Below, in pieces: positions 32,653 through 43,158 of a stretch of 64,000 bases of DNA. The stretch covers positions 119,669,352 through 119,733,351 of the forward strand of contig NC_091453.1 of the NCBI RefSeq assembly GCF_964237555.1. Reading direction: 5' to 3'. Position 1 is the stretch's first letter. Every line of letters starts with the position of its first letter. The position numbers and the translations under genes are program-made. The notes beneath the pieces were generated by a model. That model searched no databases. It was not told where the DNA came from and saw nothing but the letters and a program-made list of their open reading frames with translations. This DNA comes from Oryctolagus cuniculus. Lineage: Eukaryota; Chordata; Mammalia; Lagomorpha; Leporidae.

Positions 32653-33526
32653 TTTGTAATTTTTTTTGATTCAATGATGATTTCTTCTCTAATTTTAATT
32701 ATTTTCTTCTTCTATTAGTTTTGGGTGTGGTTTGCTGCAGTGTTTCTAGATCCTTGAGCTGCATTGAAAGCTCATTTATTTGGTGCCCTTCCAATTGCTT
32801 GATGTAGGCACCTATTGCTCTAAACTTTCCTCTTAACACTGCTTTTGCTGTATCCCATAGGTTTTGATACGTTGTGTTGTTATTCACATTTACTTCCAGA
32901 AAGTTTTTGATTTCTCTTTTGATTTCTTCTATGACCCATTGTTCATTCAGGAGCATTTTGTTCAGTCTCCATGTGTTTGCATATGCTCTAGGGATTCCTG
33001 AGTTGTTAATTTCCAGCTTCATTCCACTGTGGTCTGAGAAGCTGCATGGTATGATTTTGATTGTTTTCAATTTGCTGAGACTTGCTTTATGTCCTAGTAT
33101 GTGGTCAATCCTAGAGTAGGTTCCATGTACTGCTGAGAAGAATGTAAATTAAGTACAGGATGAGAAGTTCTGTAGATATCTGTTAGATCCATTTGGACTA
33201 TAGTGTTGATTAAATTTGCTGTTTCCTTGTTGATCTTCTGTCTGGTTGATCTGTCTATTTCTGAAAGTGGAGTATTGAAGTCCCCCAATACTATTGTATT
33301 GGAGTCTAAGTCTCCCTTTAAGTCTCTTAACATATCTTTTAAATAAACTGGTGCCCTGTAATTAGGTGCATATACATTTATAATAGTTACATCTTGCTAT
33401 TGAATTGATCCCTTAATCATTATATAGTGTCCCTCTTTGTCTCTCTTAACAGTTTTTGTGTCAAAGTTTATTTTGTTTGTTATTAGGATGGCTACACCAG
33501 CTCTTTTTTGGTTTCTGTTGGCACGG

Positions 33527-33649
33527 AATTTAGAAAATACAGGCTAGAGGCATTGGGGAAAGCTTTCAGGAATATTTGTCTTGGCCTTTGGGGGAATAGT
33601 AATATTTGATAACGAGGAAAAAGGGGAGAAGTTTAAAAACATCAAAAAA
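33527..33649. other. 123-bp non-L1 filler between two reverse-strand L1 pieces
   Basis: This segment (ggaatttagaaaatacagg... to ...aaaaaagcactaaag) does not align to any part of L1-A. It separates the 5'-truncated end of one L1 from the broken interior of the next. It may be a remnant of the original target DNA or filler at a deletion junction. Confidence 0.6.
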
Positions 33650-34607
33650 GCACTAAAGGCTCATCTATTTCGTGCCTTTCCAATTTCTTGATGTAGGCAC
33701 CTATTGATATAAACTTTCCTCTTAACACTGCTTTTGCTGCGTCCCATAAATTTTGGTATGTTGTGCTGTTATCCTCATTTACTTCCAGAAAGTTTTTGAT
33801 TTCTCTTTTGATTTCTTCTATGACCCATTTTTCATTCAGGAGCATGTTGTTCAATCTCCATGTGTTTGCGTATGCTCTAGGGATTCCTGAGTTGCTAATT
33901 TCCAACTTCATTCCTTTATGGTCTGAGAAGCTGCATGGTATGATTCTAATTCTTTTGAATTTGCTGAGACTTGCTTTATGGCCGAGTATGTGGTCAATCC
34001 TAGAGAAGGTTCCATGTACTGCTGAGAAGAATGTAAAATCTTTAGCTGTAGGATTGAAAGTTCTGTATATATCTGTTAGATCCATTTGGGCTATAGTGTC
34101 GTTTAAATCTACTGTATCCTTGTTGATCTTCTGTCCTATTGATCTGTCTATTTCTGAGAGTGGAGTATTGAAGTCCCCCAGTACTATTGTATTGGGGTCT
34201 AAGTCTCCCTTTAAGTCCGTTAATAAATCTTTTAGGTAAACTGGTGCCCTGTAGTTAGGTGCATATACATTGATAATTGTTATATCTTCTTGTTGTATTG
34301 ATCCCTTAATCATTATATAGTGCCCCTCTTTGTCTCTCTTAACAGTTTTTGTGGTAAAGTTTATGTTGTCCGATATTAAGATGGCTACGCCCGCTCTTTT
34401 TTCATTTCTGTTGGCATGGTATATCTTTTTCCAGCCTTTCACTTTCAGTCTGTATGGATCTTTGTTGGAAAGATGTGTTTCTTGTAAGCAGCAAATAGAT
34501 GGGTTTTGTTCCTGAACCCAATCAGCCAATCGGTGTCTTTTAACTGGACAGTTCAGGCCATTCACGTTCAATGTGACTAATGATAAGTGGTAACTTTGCC
34601 CTGCCAT
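33650..34607 (-). pseudogene. ORF2 N-terminal fragment (endonuclease domain) of the reverse-strand L1
   Basis: Open from the initiating MAGQSYHLS for about 319 codons, with the endonuclease residues in place (LNVNGLN, QETH, GDFNTPLS, RIDHILG, SDHKG). Here SDHKG replaces the SDHSG of L1-A. The frame then runs into non-L1 sequence; reverse transcriptase and C-terminus are absent. Confidence 0.88.
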
Positions 34608-34688
34608 TTGCCAAAGATAAGTTCTAATATATGCTTTGAATTCCCTGTGATCTTTTGCTGTGAGGTTTCCTTCCTTGGTTTCCTTCCT

Positions 34689-35717
34689 TTACCTTCTTTC
34701 ATATTGATGACCGTGTTTCTGTGTTTCTGTGTGTAACACATCTTTAAGCATCTTTTGCAGGGCTGGACGAGTGGCAACAAATTCTTTCAATTTCTGTTTG
34801 CTATGAAAAGTCTTTATTTCACCTTCATTCACAAATGATAGCTTTGCAGGATATAATATTCTGGGCTGGCAGTTTTTCTCTCTTAGTACCTGGGCTATAT
34901 CTCGCCATTCCCTCCTGGCTTGTAGAGTTTCTGATGAGAAGTCAGCTGTGAGTCTGATTGGAGATCCTCTGAGAGTAATCTGACGTTTCTCTCTTGCACA
35001 TTTTAGGATCTTTTCTTTATGTTTCACTGTGGAGAGTTTAATTACAACGTGTCGTGGTGAGGATCTCTTTTGGTCGAGTTTATTAGGGGTTCTGTGAGCT
35101 TCCTGTACTAGGATGTCTCTGTCCTTCTCCAAACCTGGGAAATTTTCTGCTAATATCTCACTAAAAAGGCCTTCTAATCCTTTCTCCCTCTCCATGCCTT
35201 CAGGAACTCCTAGAACCCGAATGTTGGGTTTTTTAATAGTATCCTGAAGATTCCTGACAATATGTTTTAGATTTCTAATTTCCTCTTCTTTTCTTTGGTC
35301 TGACTGTATCCTTTCCTGTTCTCTGTCTTCTAAGTCCGATATTCTCTCTTCTGCTTCACCCATTCTGTTTGTAAGGCTCTCTATTGTGTTTTTCATTTGA
35401 TGTATTGAATTCTTCACTTCAGTCACTATCACAGTTTCCTGTTGTACTAGTTGTTTCGTTTCATTTTGATTCCTCCTTAATATTTCATTTTCACGAGAGA
35501 GATTTTCTATCTTGTCCATTAAGGATTTCTGTAGTTCAAGAATTTGTTTTTGAGAACTTCTAAATGTTCTTATCATAAATTTTTTGAGATCTGCTTCTTG
35601 CATTTCTTCTATGTCATCATCTTCATAATCTTGAATTGGGGTGTGTTTTTCATTTGAGGGCGTCATGATGACTTCCTTGTTTTTATTACCTCGGTTTTTG
35701 CGTTTGTTATTTGGCAT
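34689..35717 (-). CDS. L1 ORF1 protein, intact, 342 aa, in a truncated element
   Basis: Encodes an ORF1p RNA-binding chaperone. I place the start at MPNNKRKNRG, eight codons inside the longest frame, because L1-B aligns from the equivalent MPSNKHRNRG. Basic N-terminus, acidic stretch (DYEDDDIEEMQE), heptad coiled coil to about residue 145, RRM-like core NIRVLGVPEG, and a C-terminal domain with RREW and YPAKLSF. It ends ...HQYERR, seven residues earlier than the L1-A and L1-B proteins. The frame is intact although the element has lost the rest of ORF2; expression would depend on the nearby 5' UTR still working. Confidence 0.88.
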   Translation of the reverse strand: MPNNKRKNRGNKNKEVIMTPSNEKHTPIQDYEDDDIEEMQEADLKKFMIRTFRSSQKQILELQKSLMDKIENLSRENEILRRNQNETKQLVQQETVIVTEVKNSIHQMKNTIESLTNRMGEAEERISDLEDREQERIQSDQRKEEEIRNLKHIVRNLQDTIKKPNIRVLGVPEGMEREKGLEGLFSEILAENFPGLEKDRDILVQEAHRTPNKLDQKRSSPRHVVIKLSTVKHKEKILKCAREKRQITLRGSPIRLTADFSSETLQARREWRDIAQVLREKNCQPRILYPAKLSFVNEGEIKTFHSKQKLKEFVATRPALQKMLKDVLHTETQKHGHQYERR

Positions 35718-36663
35718 ATTGGAGATATTTGGTTTCTTCACTGTGGTGCTTTCTCTTGTTATACTATGACTCTAGATTAAGTGGACTATCTGTTTTTGAT
35801 GGAGCCTTAGGGCTTGAGATGGGTGTGGCCTGAGAGCTCTGTTTGGTGTGCCAAAGGTGACACTCCCAGGTTAGGCATGGTAAATCTCTCTCTCTCTCTC
35901 TCTTTCTTTTTTTGATTCAGAAGGGAAGTAATTGCGCACAGCTGAGCAGAATTGAAGTTAGTTAGCAGGCGAATGATATACCCACAGGAGACAGAGATCG
36001 GAAGCTCTTTCCCAAGGACCACACAGGGAATCTGTTCTGCCCTCAGTGTGGGCTCAAATTCTCCTTCAGTCTCCCACTGGGTTGCCAAGGTTACCGAATT
36101 GTAACGTCTCTGGAGAGTACTCACGTGAATTCCGTGAGTTCTCTCCCCCACCATCTCTTTTTTCACAGTCTCAGGTCAGTAGCACCACAAATTTACTAGG
36201 TCCTAATTTCCTGTTAATTCGCCCCGCCCAGAGTCAGGTTTTTCTGCTAGGCTCAGGGCCGGTGCAGACATGAGGTCGCTCTGCTTATGACGTATGTCCA
36301 AGATGGTGCCTGCTCTTTGTCTTGCTCGCCCTTGAGAGGTGAGCGGAGAGAGAGAAACCCGTGTCTGTACCAGTCACCTTTTTTTTTTTTTCTCTCTCTC
36401 TCTCTCTTCCAGTTAGCCTGGTGAACTCCCCCCCCCCCCCGGGGGTCGTTCACTCTAGTCTCCTCTCTCCACTTGCCTGCCGGTGTCTCGGGCTATTGAG
36501 GTTCAGCTCATCTCGAGTTCCAGCGCTGGTGTGTTGAGTCTGCCGCTGGTGTCCCAAACTGTGGGCTCCCACGATCTCCCCGCAGGTCCGCTGTGAATCA
36601 CGCGTTCCGGAAGAGTTTCTTCTGCTGTTTCCTCCCCTACTCTTCCTTGAACCTGCAGTATCT
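35718..36663 (-). promoter_or_regulatory. Divergent L1 5' UTR
   Basis: About 946 bases upstream of ORF1. The part nearest ORF1 aligns in outline with the L1-A 5' UTR (gaga-rich tract, ggcaacccagtgggag). The distal part does not: it has its own GC box (cgccccgccc, 36221-36230), a tgacgtatg CRE-like site (36288-36296 region), a TC/GA tract and a C run (36429-36442). No ggagccaagatggcgg start is visible at its 5' edge, so it is either truncated there or a different promoter type. Confidence 0.65.
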
Positions 36664-36838
36664 CCACCAAAAAGGAAACCTGTTGAAGTGAAATGGAAAC
36701 TATGGGAAACGGTGACTTGATCAGCATAGCCCTGACTGTTAATGAACAACTTAATACATTATCCCTCTTAGTAGTTTTTTTATCTGTTCTACTTAATATG
36801 ACTGGTTTAATTCTGTAATTAATACACAGTTATTCTGA
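36664..36838 (+). mobile_element. Isolated L1 3' UTR fragment
   Basis: accaaaaaggaaacctgttgaagtg through cacagttattct matches 15041-15209 of L1-A but belongs to the subfamily found at 50772 and 60521 (ctatgggaaacggtgac, gtaattaatacacag). Truncated on both sides and lies directly before L1-B. Confidence 0.88.
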
Positions 36839-37741
36839 TCTATGGGGGGCGGAGCCAAGATGGCGGAATAGTGAGGGCGCGCACCGATAGTTTAATTTAG
36901 TTTAAATTTAGTTTAATAAAAGGGGAGTTACGGTAGCCGCAGAAAACAGAACCAGGAAAATATTGCAGGGGAAACCCTTCTGGATGGAGCGGCCGTAAAT
37001 CGGAGGACCTACTGGGAGAACAAGGTCGCCCACCGCATGGAAGCCAAGTCGTGGGACCGAGCCGCGGAAGCCCCAGGGTCTGCGCGCCAGTGCTCCAAGG
37101 GGAGTGCATGCCACACAGACAACAGCGCGGAGACTTGGGACGTTCAGGGCTCTGAGTCCACACATCGGCGCTGGAAGGGGAGGTGAGCTCAATAACCCGA
37201 GACATTGGTGGGGAAACGGGGGTCAGAATCTAGAGGGGGGCCGGAAAGTGCAGCAAATTCACTACCGGAAAGAAGGAAAAAAAAAGCTTCGGGGTTTCTC
37301 TTCCCCCCTAACCTTGCAAAGGTTACAAGGCTGCAAGGCTTGAAGAATTCCAAAGAGACAAAGAGCAGGCCCCCTCTCTGGATTTACATATCAATGGGGG
37401 AGAGCTAAGGAACTGAGTCACTACAATTCAGTAGCCTAGGCAACCCAGTGGGAGTCCAGAGGAGCCAAAGACTGGAAGCTAAATACCATCAATTCTGCAC
37501 AGCCGTGCCCTGCGGTGTTACTTACCCCCTGAATAAATAAATAAATAAAAAGAGAGAGATTTACCACGCATAACCTGAGGGTGTCACCTTTGCACACCCT
37601 TAACCAGGAAGAACCAGGCAGAGCTCTCAGGCCGCACCCATCTCAAGCCTCCAAGGCTCCTCCAACAGCAGGCAGTCCACTTAACACGGACACAGTATAA
37701 AAAAAAAAAAAAAACGCACAGTGACGCAAGAAGAATTAACT

Positions 37742-38803
37742 ATGCCGAGTAACAAACACAGAAATAGAGGGAGCAAGATCAACGATGACACTATGATGCC
37801 TCCAAATAAGCAAAACACCCCAAGCCAAGAGTATGAAGATGATGAGATAGAAGAAATGCAAGATACGGATTTCAAAAAATTTATGATAAGAACATTTAGA
37901 AGTTTTCAAAAGCAAATCCTTGAACTACAGAAATCCTTAATGGACAAGATTGAAAATCTCTCTCGTGAAAATGAAATTTTAAGGAAGAGTCAAAATGAAA
38001 CTCAGAAACTAGTAGAACAGGAAAGTGTTATAGTGAAGAGAAATCAAAATGAAATGAAGAGCTCAATAGATCAAATGACAAACACATTAGAAAGCCTTAA
38101 AAACAGAATGGGTGAAGCAGAAGAGAGAATATCGGACTTAGAAGATAGAGCACAGGAAAACATACAGTCAAACCAAAGAAAAGAAGAGGAAATTAGAAAT
38201 CTAAAAAATATTGTTGGGAATCTACAGGATACTAGTAAAAAAACCAACATTCGAGTTCTAGGAGTTCCTGAAGGCATGGAGAGGGAGAAAGGATTGGAAG
38301 GCCTTTTTAGTGAGATACTAGCAGAGAACTTTCCAGGTTTGGAGAAGTACAGAGATATCCTAGTACAGGAAGCTCATAGAACCCCCAATAAACATGACCA
38401 AAAGAGATCCTCACCACGACACGTGGTAATGAAACTTACCACAGTGAAACATAAAGAAAAGATCCTAAAATGTGCAAGAGATAAACGTCAGATTACTCTC
38501 AGAGGATCTCCAATCAGACTCACAGCTGACTTCTCATCAGAAACCCTACAAGCTAGGAGGGAATGGCGAGACATAGCACAGGTGCTAAGAGAGAAAAACT
38601 GCCAGCCCAGAATATTATATCCTGCCAAGCTCTCATTTGTGAATGAAGGTGAAATAAAGACCTTTCATAGCAAACAGAAATTGAAAGACTTTGTGGCCAC
38701 TCGTCCGGCCCTGCAAAAGATACTTAAAGATGTGCTACACTCAGAAACACAGAAACACGGTCATCAATATGAAAGAAGGGAAAGGAAGAACACCTACCAG
38801 TAA
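37742..38803 (+). CDS. L1-B ORF1 protein, complete, 353 aa
   Basis: ORF1p RNA-binding chaperone of L1. Start chosen at atgccgagt (MPSNKHRNRGSK); the longer frame to 37721 would need a GTG start. Basic N-terminus, acidic patch (QEYEDDEIEEMQDTDF), coiled coil about residues 45-160 with regular leucine/isoleucine heptads, RRM-like domain from NIRVLGVPEG, and C-terminal domain with RREW and YPAKLSF, ending RKNTYQ. It keeps the N-terminal 26 residues lost by frameshift in L1-A. Differences from L1-A in the shared part are few. Confidence 0.92.
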   Translation: MPSNKHRNRGSKINDDTMMPPNKQNTPSQEYEDDEIEEMQDTDFKKFMIRTFRSFQKQILELQKSLMDKIENLSRENEILRKSQNETQKLVEQESVIVKRNQNEMKSSIDQMTNTLESLKNRMGEAEERISDLEDRAQENIQSNQRKEEEIRNLKNIVGNLQDTSKKTNIRVLGVPEGMEREKGLEGLFSEILAENFPGLEKYRDILVQEAHRTPNKHDQKRSSPRHVVMKLTTVKHKEKILKCARDKRQITLRGSPIRLTADFSSETLQARREWRDIAQVLREKNCQPRILYPAKLSFVNEGEIKTFHSKQKLKDFVATRPALQKILKDVLHSETQKHGHQYERRERKNTYQ

Positions 38804-38851
38804 AAGAGCATGGGAAGCTCAAAGCATATACTAGAAAATATTTCCGGGAAA

Positions 38852-41800
38852 ATGGCAGGGCAAAGTCACTACGTATCAATAGTCACATTGAACATTAATG
38901 GTCTGAATTCTTTAGTTAAAAGACACGGTTTGGCTGACTGGCTCACAGAACACAACCCAACTATTTGTTGCCTACAAGAAACACATCTCTCTAACAAAGA
39001 GGCATGCAGACTGAAAGTGAAAGGTTGGAAAAAGATATTCCATGCCAACAGAAACCAAAAAAAAGCAGGTGTAGCCATATTAATATCAGACAAAATAAAC
39101 TTTAATACAAAAACTGTTAAGAGAGACAAAGAGGGACACTATATAATGATTAAGGGTTCAATTCAACAGGAAGATGTAACTATTATAAATGTATATGCAC
39201 CTAATTACAGGGCACCGGTCTATTTAAAAGATATGTTAAGGGACTTAAAGGGAGATTTAGATTCCAATACAATAGTACTGGGGGACTTCAATACTCCACT
39301 CTCAGAAATAGACAGATCATCCGGGCAGAAGATCAACAAGGAAACAGCAGATTTAATTGACACTATTGCCCAAATGGATCTAACAGATATCTACAGAACT
39401 TTCAACCCTACATCTACAGACTTCACATTCTCCTCAGAAGTGCATGGAACCTTCTCTAGGATTGACCACATACTAGGCCATAAAGCAAGTCTCAGCAAAT
39501 TTAAAAGAATTAGAATCATACCATGCAGCTTCTCAGACCACAGCGGGATGAAGCTGGAAATTAGCAACTCAGGAAACCCCAGAAAGTTTACAAACACATG
39601 GAGACTGAACAACATGCTCCTGAATGAACACTGGGTCATTCAAGAAATCAAAAGAGAAATCAAAAACTTTCTGGAAGTAAATGAAGACAACAACACAACA
39701 TGTGGGAAGCAACTCGGACTAGACTAAATTACTGGAATTAAGACTTATTCTATGCATCTGCTCTCCCACAATATGGCGCTGGGAGAGGAGGCAACAGCTT
39801 CTACCCAGCTGCCTCTCACCAACTTGACAAGCTGCAGGACCTGCTCCTGACTGGAGGAGAGCAGCGTACTCGGCGTGTGGGTAGCAGAGTTGGGATTGGC
39901 GGAAGAGGACTATAAAGGAGGAGAGAGACAACATGCACTGGAAACATCTAGGGGGAACATCTATCTGAAGGAACACCTGTGCAGTCCCCGAGAGAGCCTG
40001 CCGGCGGTGTGCCGCTCCCCCGCGGAAGTGGGGAATGTGGCAGGAGGAACCACCCTTCCACGGAGGTGGAAGGGTCGGTAGCCAACCCGGGAAGAACCAG
40101 CAGCAAACCCGGGGAGGGCTGAACAGACGAAAGAACAGCGCAGGTTCCTGTGTCGTTCCTCCACGAAGAGGGGGAGCGACAACAACATATCAAAACTTAT
40201 GGGATACAGCAAAAGCAGTATTGAGAGGCAAATTTATAGCAATAGGTGCCTATATCAAGAAATTGGAAAGGTACCAAATAAATGAGCTTTCAGCGCACCT
40301 CAAGGACCTAGAAAAACTGCAGCAAACCAAACCCAAATCTAGTAGGAGAAGAGAAATAATTAAAACCAGAGAAGAAATTAACAGGATTGAATCCAAAAAA
40401 ACATTACAAAAAATCAGCCAATCGAGAAGCTGGTTTTTTGAAAAAATAAACAAAATTGACACCCCATTGGCCCAACTAACTAAAAAGAGAAAAGACCCAA
40501 ATCAATAAAATCAGAGATGAAAAAGGAAACGTAACAACAGATACCACAGAAATAAAAAGAATCATCAGAAATTACTACAAGGACCTGTATGCCAGCAAAC
40601 AGGAAAACCTATCAGAAATGGATAGATTCCTGGACACATGCAATCTACCAAAATTGAACCATGAAGACATCGAAAACCTAAATAGACCCATAACTGAAAC
40701 AGAAATTGAAACAGTAATAAAGGCCCTCCCAACAAAGAAAAGCCCAGGACCAGATGGACTCACTGCTGAATTCTACCAGACATTTAAAGAAGAACTAATC
40801 CCATTTCTTCTCAAACTATTCAGAACAATCGAAAAATAGGGAATCCTCCCAAATTCTTTCTATGAAGCCAGCATCACCTTAATCCCTAAGCCAGAGAAAG
40901 ATGCAGCACTGAAAGAAAATTACAGACCAATATCCCTGATGAACATAGACGCAAAAATCCTCAATAAAATTCTGGCCAATAGAATACAACAACACATCAG
41001 GAAAATCATCCACCCAGACCAAGTGGGATTCATCCCTGGTATGCAGGGATGGTTCAACATTCGCAAATCAATCAATGTGATTCACCACATTAACAGACTG
41101 CAGAAGAAAAACCATATGATTATCTCAATTGATGCAGAGAAAGCATTTGATAGAATTCAACACACTTTCATGATGAAAACTCTAAGCAAATTGGGTATAG
41201 AAGGAACATTCCTCAATATAATCAAAGCAATTTATAAAAAACCCACAGCCAGCATCCTATTGAATGGGGAAAAGTTGGAAGCATTTCCACTGAAATCTGG
41301 CACCAGGCAGGGATGCCCACTCTCACCAATGCTATTTAACATAGTTCTGGAAGTTTTAGCCAGAGCCATCAGACAAGAAAAAGAAATCAAAGGAATACAA
41401 ATCAAGAAGGAAGAAGTCAAACTATCCCTCTTTGCAGACGATATGATTCTGTACTTAGAGGATCCAAAGAACTCTACTAAGAGACTATTGGAACTCATAG
41501 AGGAGTTTAGCAAAGTGGCAGGATATAAAATCAATGCACAAAAATCAACAGCCTTTGTATACACAAGCAATGCCATGACTGAGAAAGAGCTGCTAAGATC
41601 AATCCCATTCACAATAGCTACAAAAACAATCAAATACCTTGGAATAAACTTAACCAAGGACGTTAAAGATCTCTACGATGAAAACTACAAAACCTTAAAG
41701 AAAGAAATAGAAGAGGATACCAAAAAATGGAAAAATCTTCCATGCTCATGTATTGGAAGAATCAACATCATCAAAATGTCCATTCTCCCAAAAGCAATTT

Positions 41801-43158
41801 ATAGATTCAATGCAATCCCAATCAAGATACCAAAGACATTCTTCGCAGATCTAGAAAAAATGATGCTGAAATTCATATGGAGGCACAAGAGACCTCGAAT
41901 AGCTAAAGCAATCTTGTACAACAAAAACAAAGCCGGAGGCATCACAATACCAGACTTCAGGACATACTACAGGGCAGTTGTAATCAAAACAGCATGGTAC
42001 TGGTACAGAAACAGATGGATAGACCAATGGAACAGAATTGAAACACCAGAAATCAATCCAAACATCTACAGCCAGCTTATATTTGATCAAGGATCTAAAA
42101 CTAATTCCTGGAGCAAGGACAGTCTATTCAATAAATGGTGCTGGGAAAACTGGATTTCCACGTACAGAAGCATGAAGCAAGACCCCTACCTTACACCTTA
42201 CACAAAAATCCACTCAACGTGGATTAAAGACCTAAATCTACGTCCTGACACCATTAAGTTATTAGAGAACATTGGAGAAACCCTTCAAGATATTGGCACA
42301 GGCAAAGAATTTCTGGAAAAGACCCGGGAGGCACAGACAGTCAAAGCCAAAATCAACTATTGGGATTGCATCAAATTGAGAAGTTTCTGTACTGCAAAAG
42401 AAACAGTCAGGAGAGTGAAGAGACAACCGACAGAATGGGAAAAAATATTTGCAAACTATGCAACAGATAAAGGGTTAATAACCAGAATCTACAAAGAGAT
42501 CAAGAAACTCCAGAAAAACAAAACCAACAACCCACTTAAGAGATGGGCCAAGGACTTCAATAGACATTTTTCAAAAGAGGAAATCCAAATGGCCAACAGG
42601 CACATGAAAAAATGTTCAAGGTCACTAGCAATCAGGGAAATGCAAATCAAAACCACAATGAGGTTTCACCTCACCCCGGTTAGAATGGCTCACATACGGA
42701 AATCTACCAACAACAGATGCTGGCGAGGATGTGGGGAAAAAGGGACACTAACCCACTGTTGGTGGGAATGCAAACTGGTCAAGCCACTATGGAAGTCAGT
42801 CTGGAGATTCCTCAGAAACCTGAATATAACCCTACCATTCGACCCAGCCATCCCACTCCTTGGAATTTACCCAAAGGAGTTTAAATTGATAAACAAAAAA
42901 GCGGTCTGCACCCTAATGTTTATTGCAGCACAATTCACAATAGCCAAGACCTGGAACCAACCTAAATGCCCATCAATGGTAGACTGGATAAAGAAATTAT
43001 GGGATATGTACTCTTTAGAATACTATACCGCAGTAAGAAACAACGAAATCCTGTCATTTGCAACAAAATGGAGGAATCTGGAACACATCATGCTGAGTGA
43101 AGTAAGCCAGTCCCAAAGGGACAAATACCATATGTTCTCCCTGATCGGTGACAACTGA
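38852..43158 (+). pseudogene. L1-B ORF2, disrupted
   Basis: Opens as MAGQSHYVS and is intact through the endonuclease domain (N14, QETH, GDFNTP, RIDHILG, SDHSG), although one block reads FTFSSEVHG where L1-A has FTFFSAAHG. A 481-bp solo LTR splits it at 39701. A 5-base deletion (about 40483-40490) shifts the frame, a TAG interrupts it at about 40837-40839, then the frame is open again from 40939 through FADDM to the normal stop at 43158. No full ORF2p can be made. Confidence 0.93.
39701..40181 (+). mobile_element. Solo LTR inside L1-B ORF2
   Basis: 481 bp bounded by TGTGGGAAGC ... GAGCGACA with a 6-bp TSD acaaca (39695-39700, 40182-40187). Removing it restores the L1 order seen in L1-A at 12050. 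A TATA box lies in gactataaaggagg. Same family and length as 23254-23733 and similar along its length, but no internal viral genes. A 6-bp duplication fits class II (beta-type) retroviruses. Confidence 0.95.

Larger units (their letters stand above)
28561..33526 (-). mobile_element. Reverse-strand L1, 5 kb, decayed, truncated in the endonuclease domain
   Basis: Reads right to left from the endonuclease domain of ORF2 (about codon 60, near 33526) through reverse transcriptase and the C-terminal Cys/His segment (30038-30364) to the 3' UTR and T-rich end at 28561. Many stops and frameshifts break ORF2; the reverse transcriptase motif is still readable as FADDM (31498-31512 region). Two foreign pieces lie inside: a 3' end of another L1 (about 32549-32652) and a duplicated endonuclease segment (about 32258-32317). 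No matching TSD is seen, because the right side is another L1 piece rather than unique DNA. Confidence 0.92.
33650..36663 (-). mobile_element. 5' half of a reverse-strand L1, lacking its 3' half
   Basis: Reads right to left: 5' UTR (36663-35718), ORF1 (35717-34689), then ORF2 from 34607 through the endonuclease domain to about codon 320, where it stops abruptly at 33650. L1 insertions normally retain the 3' end, so loss of the 3' half implies a later deletion or recombination (or an assembly join). Sequence is close to L1-A in ORF1/ORF2 but the 5' UTR is clearly different. Confidence 0.9.
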
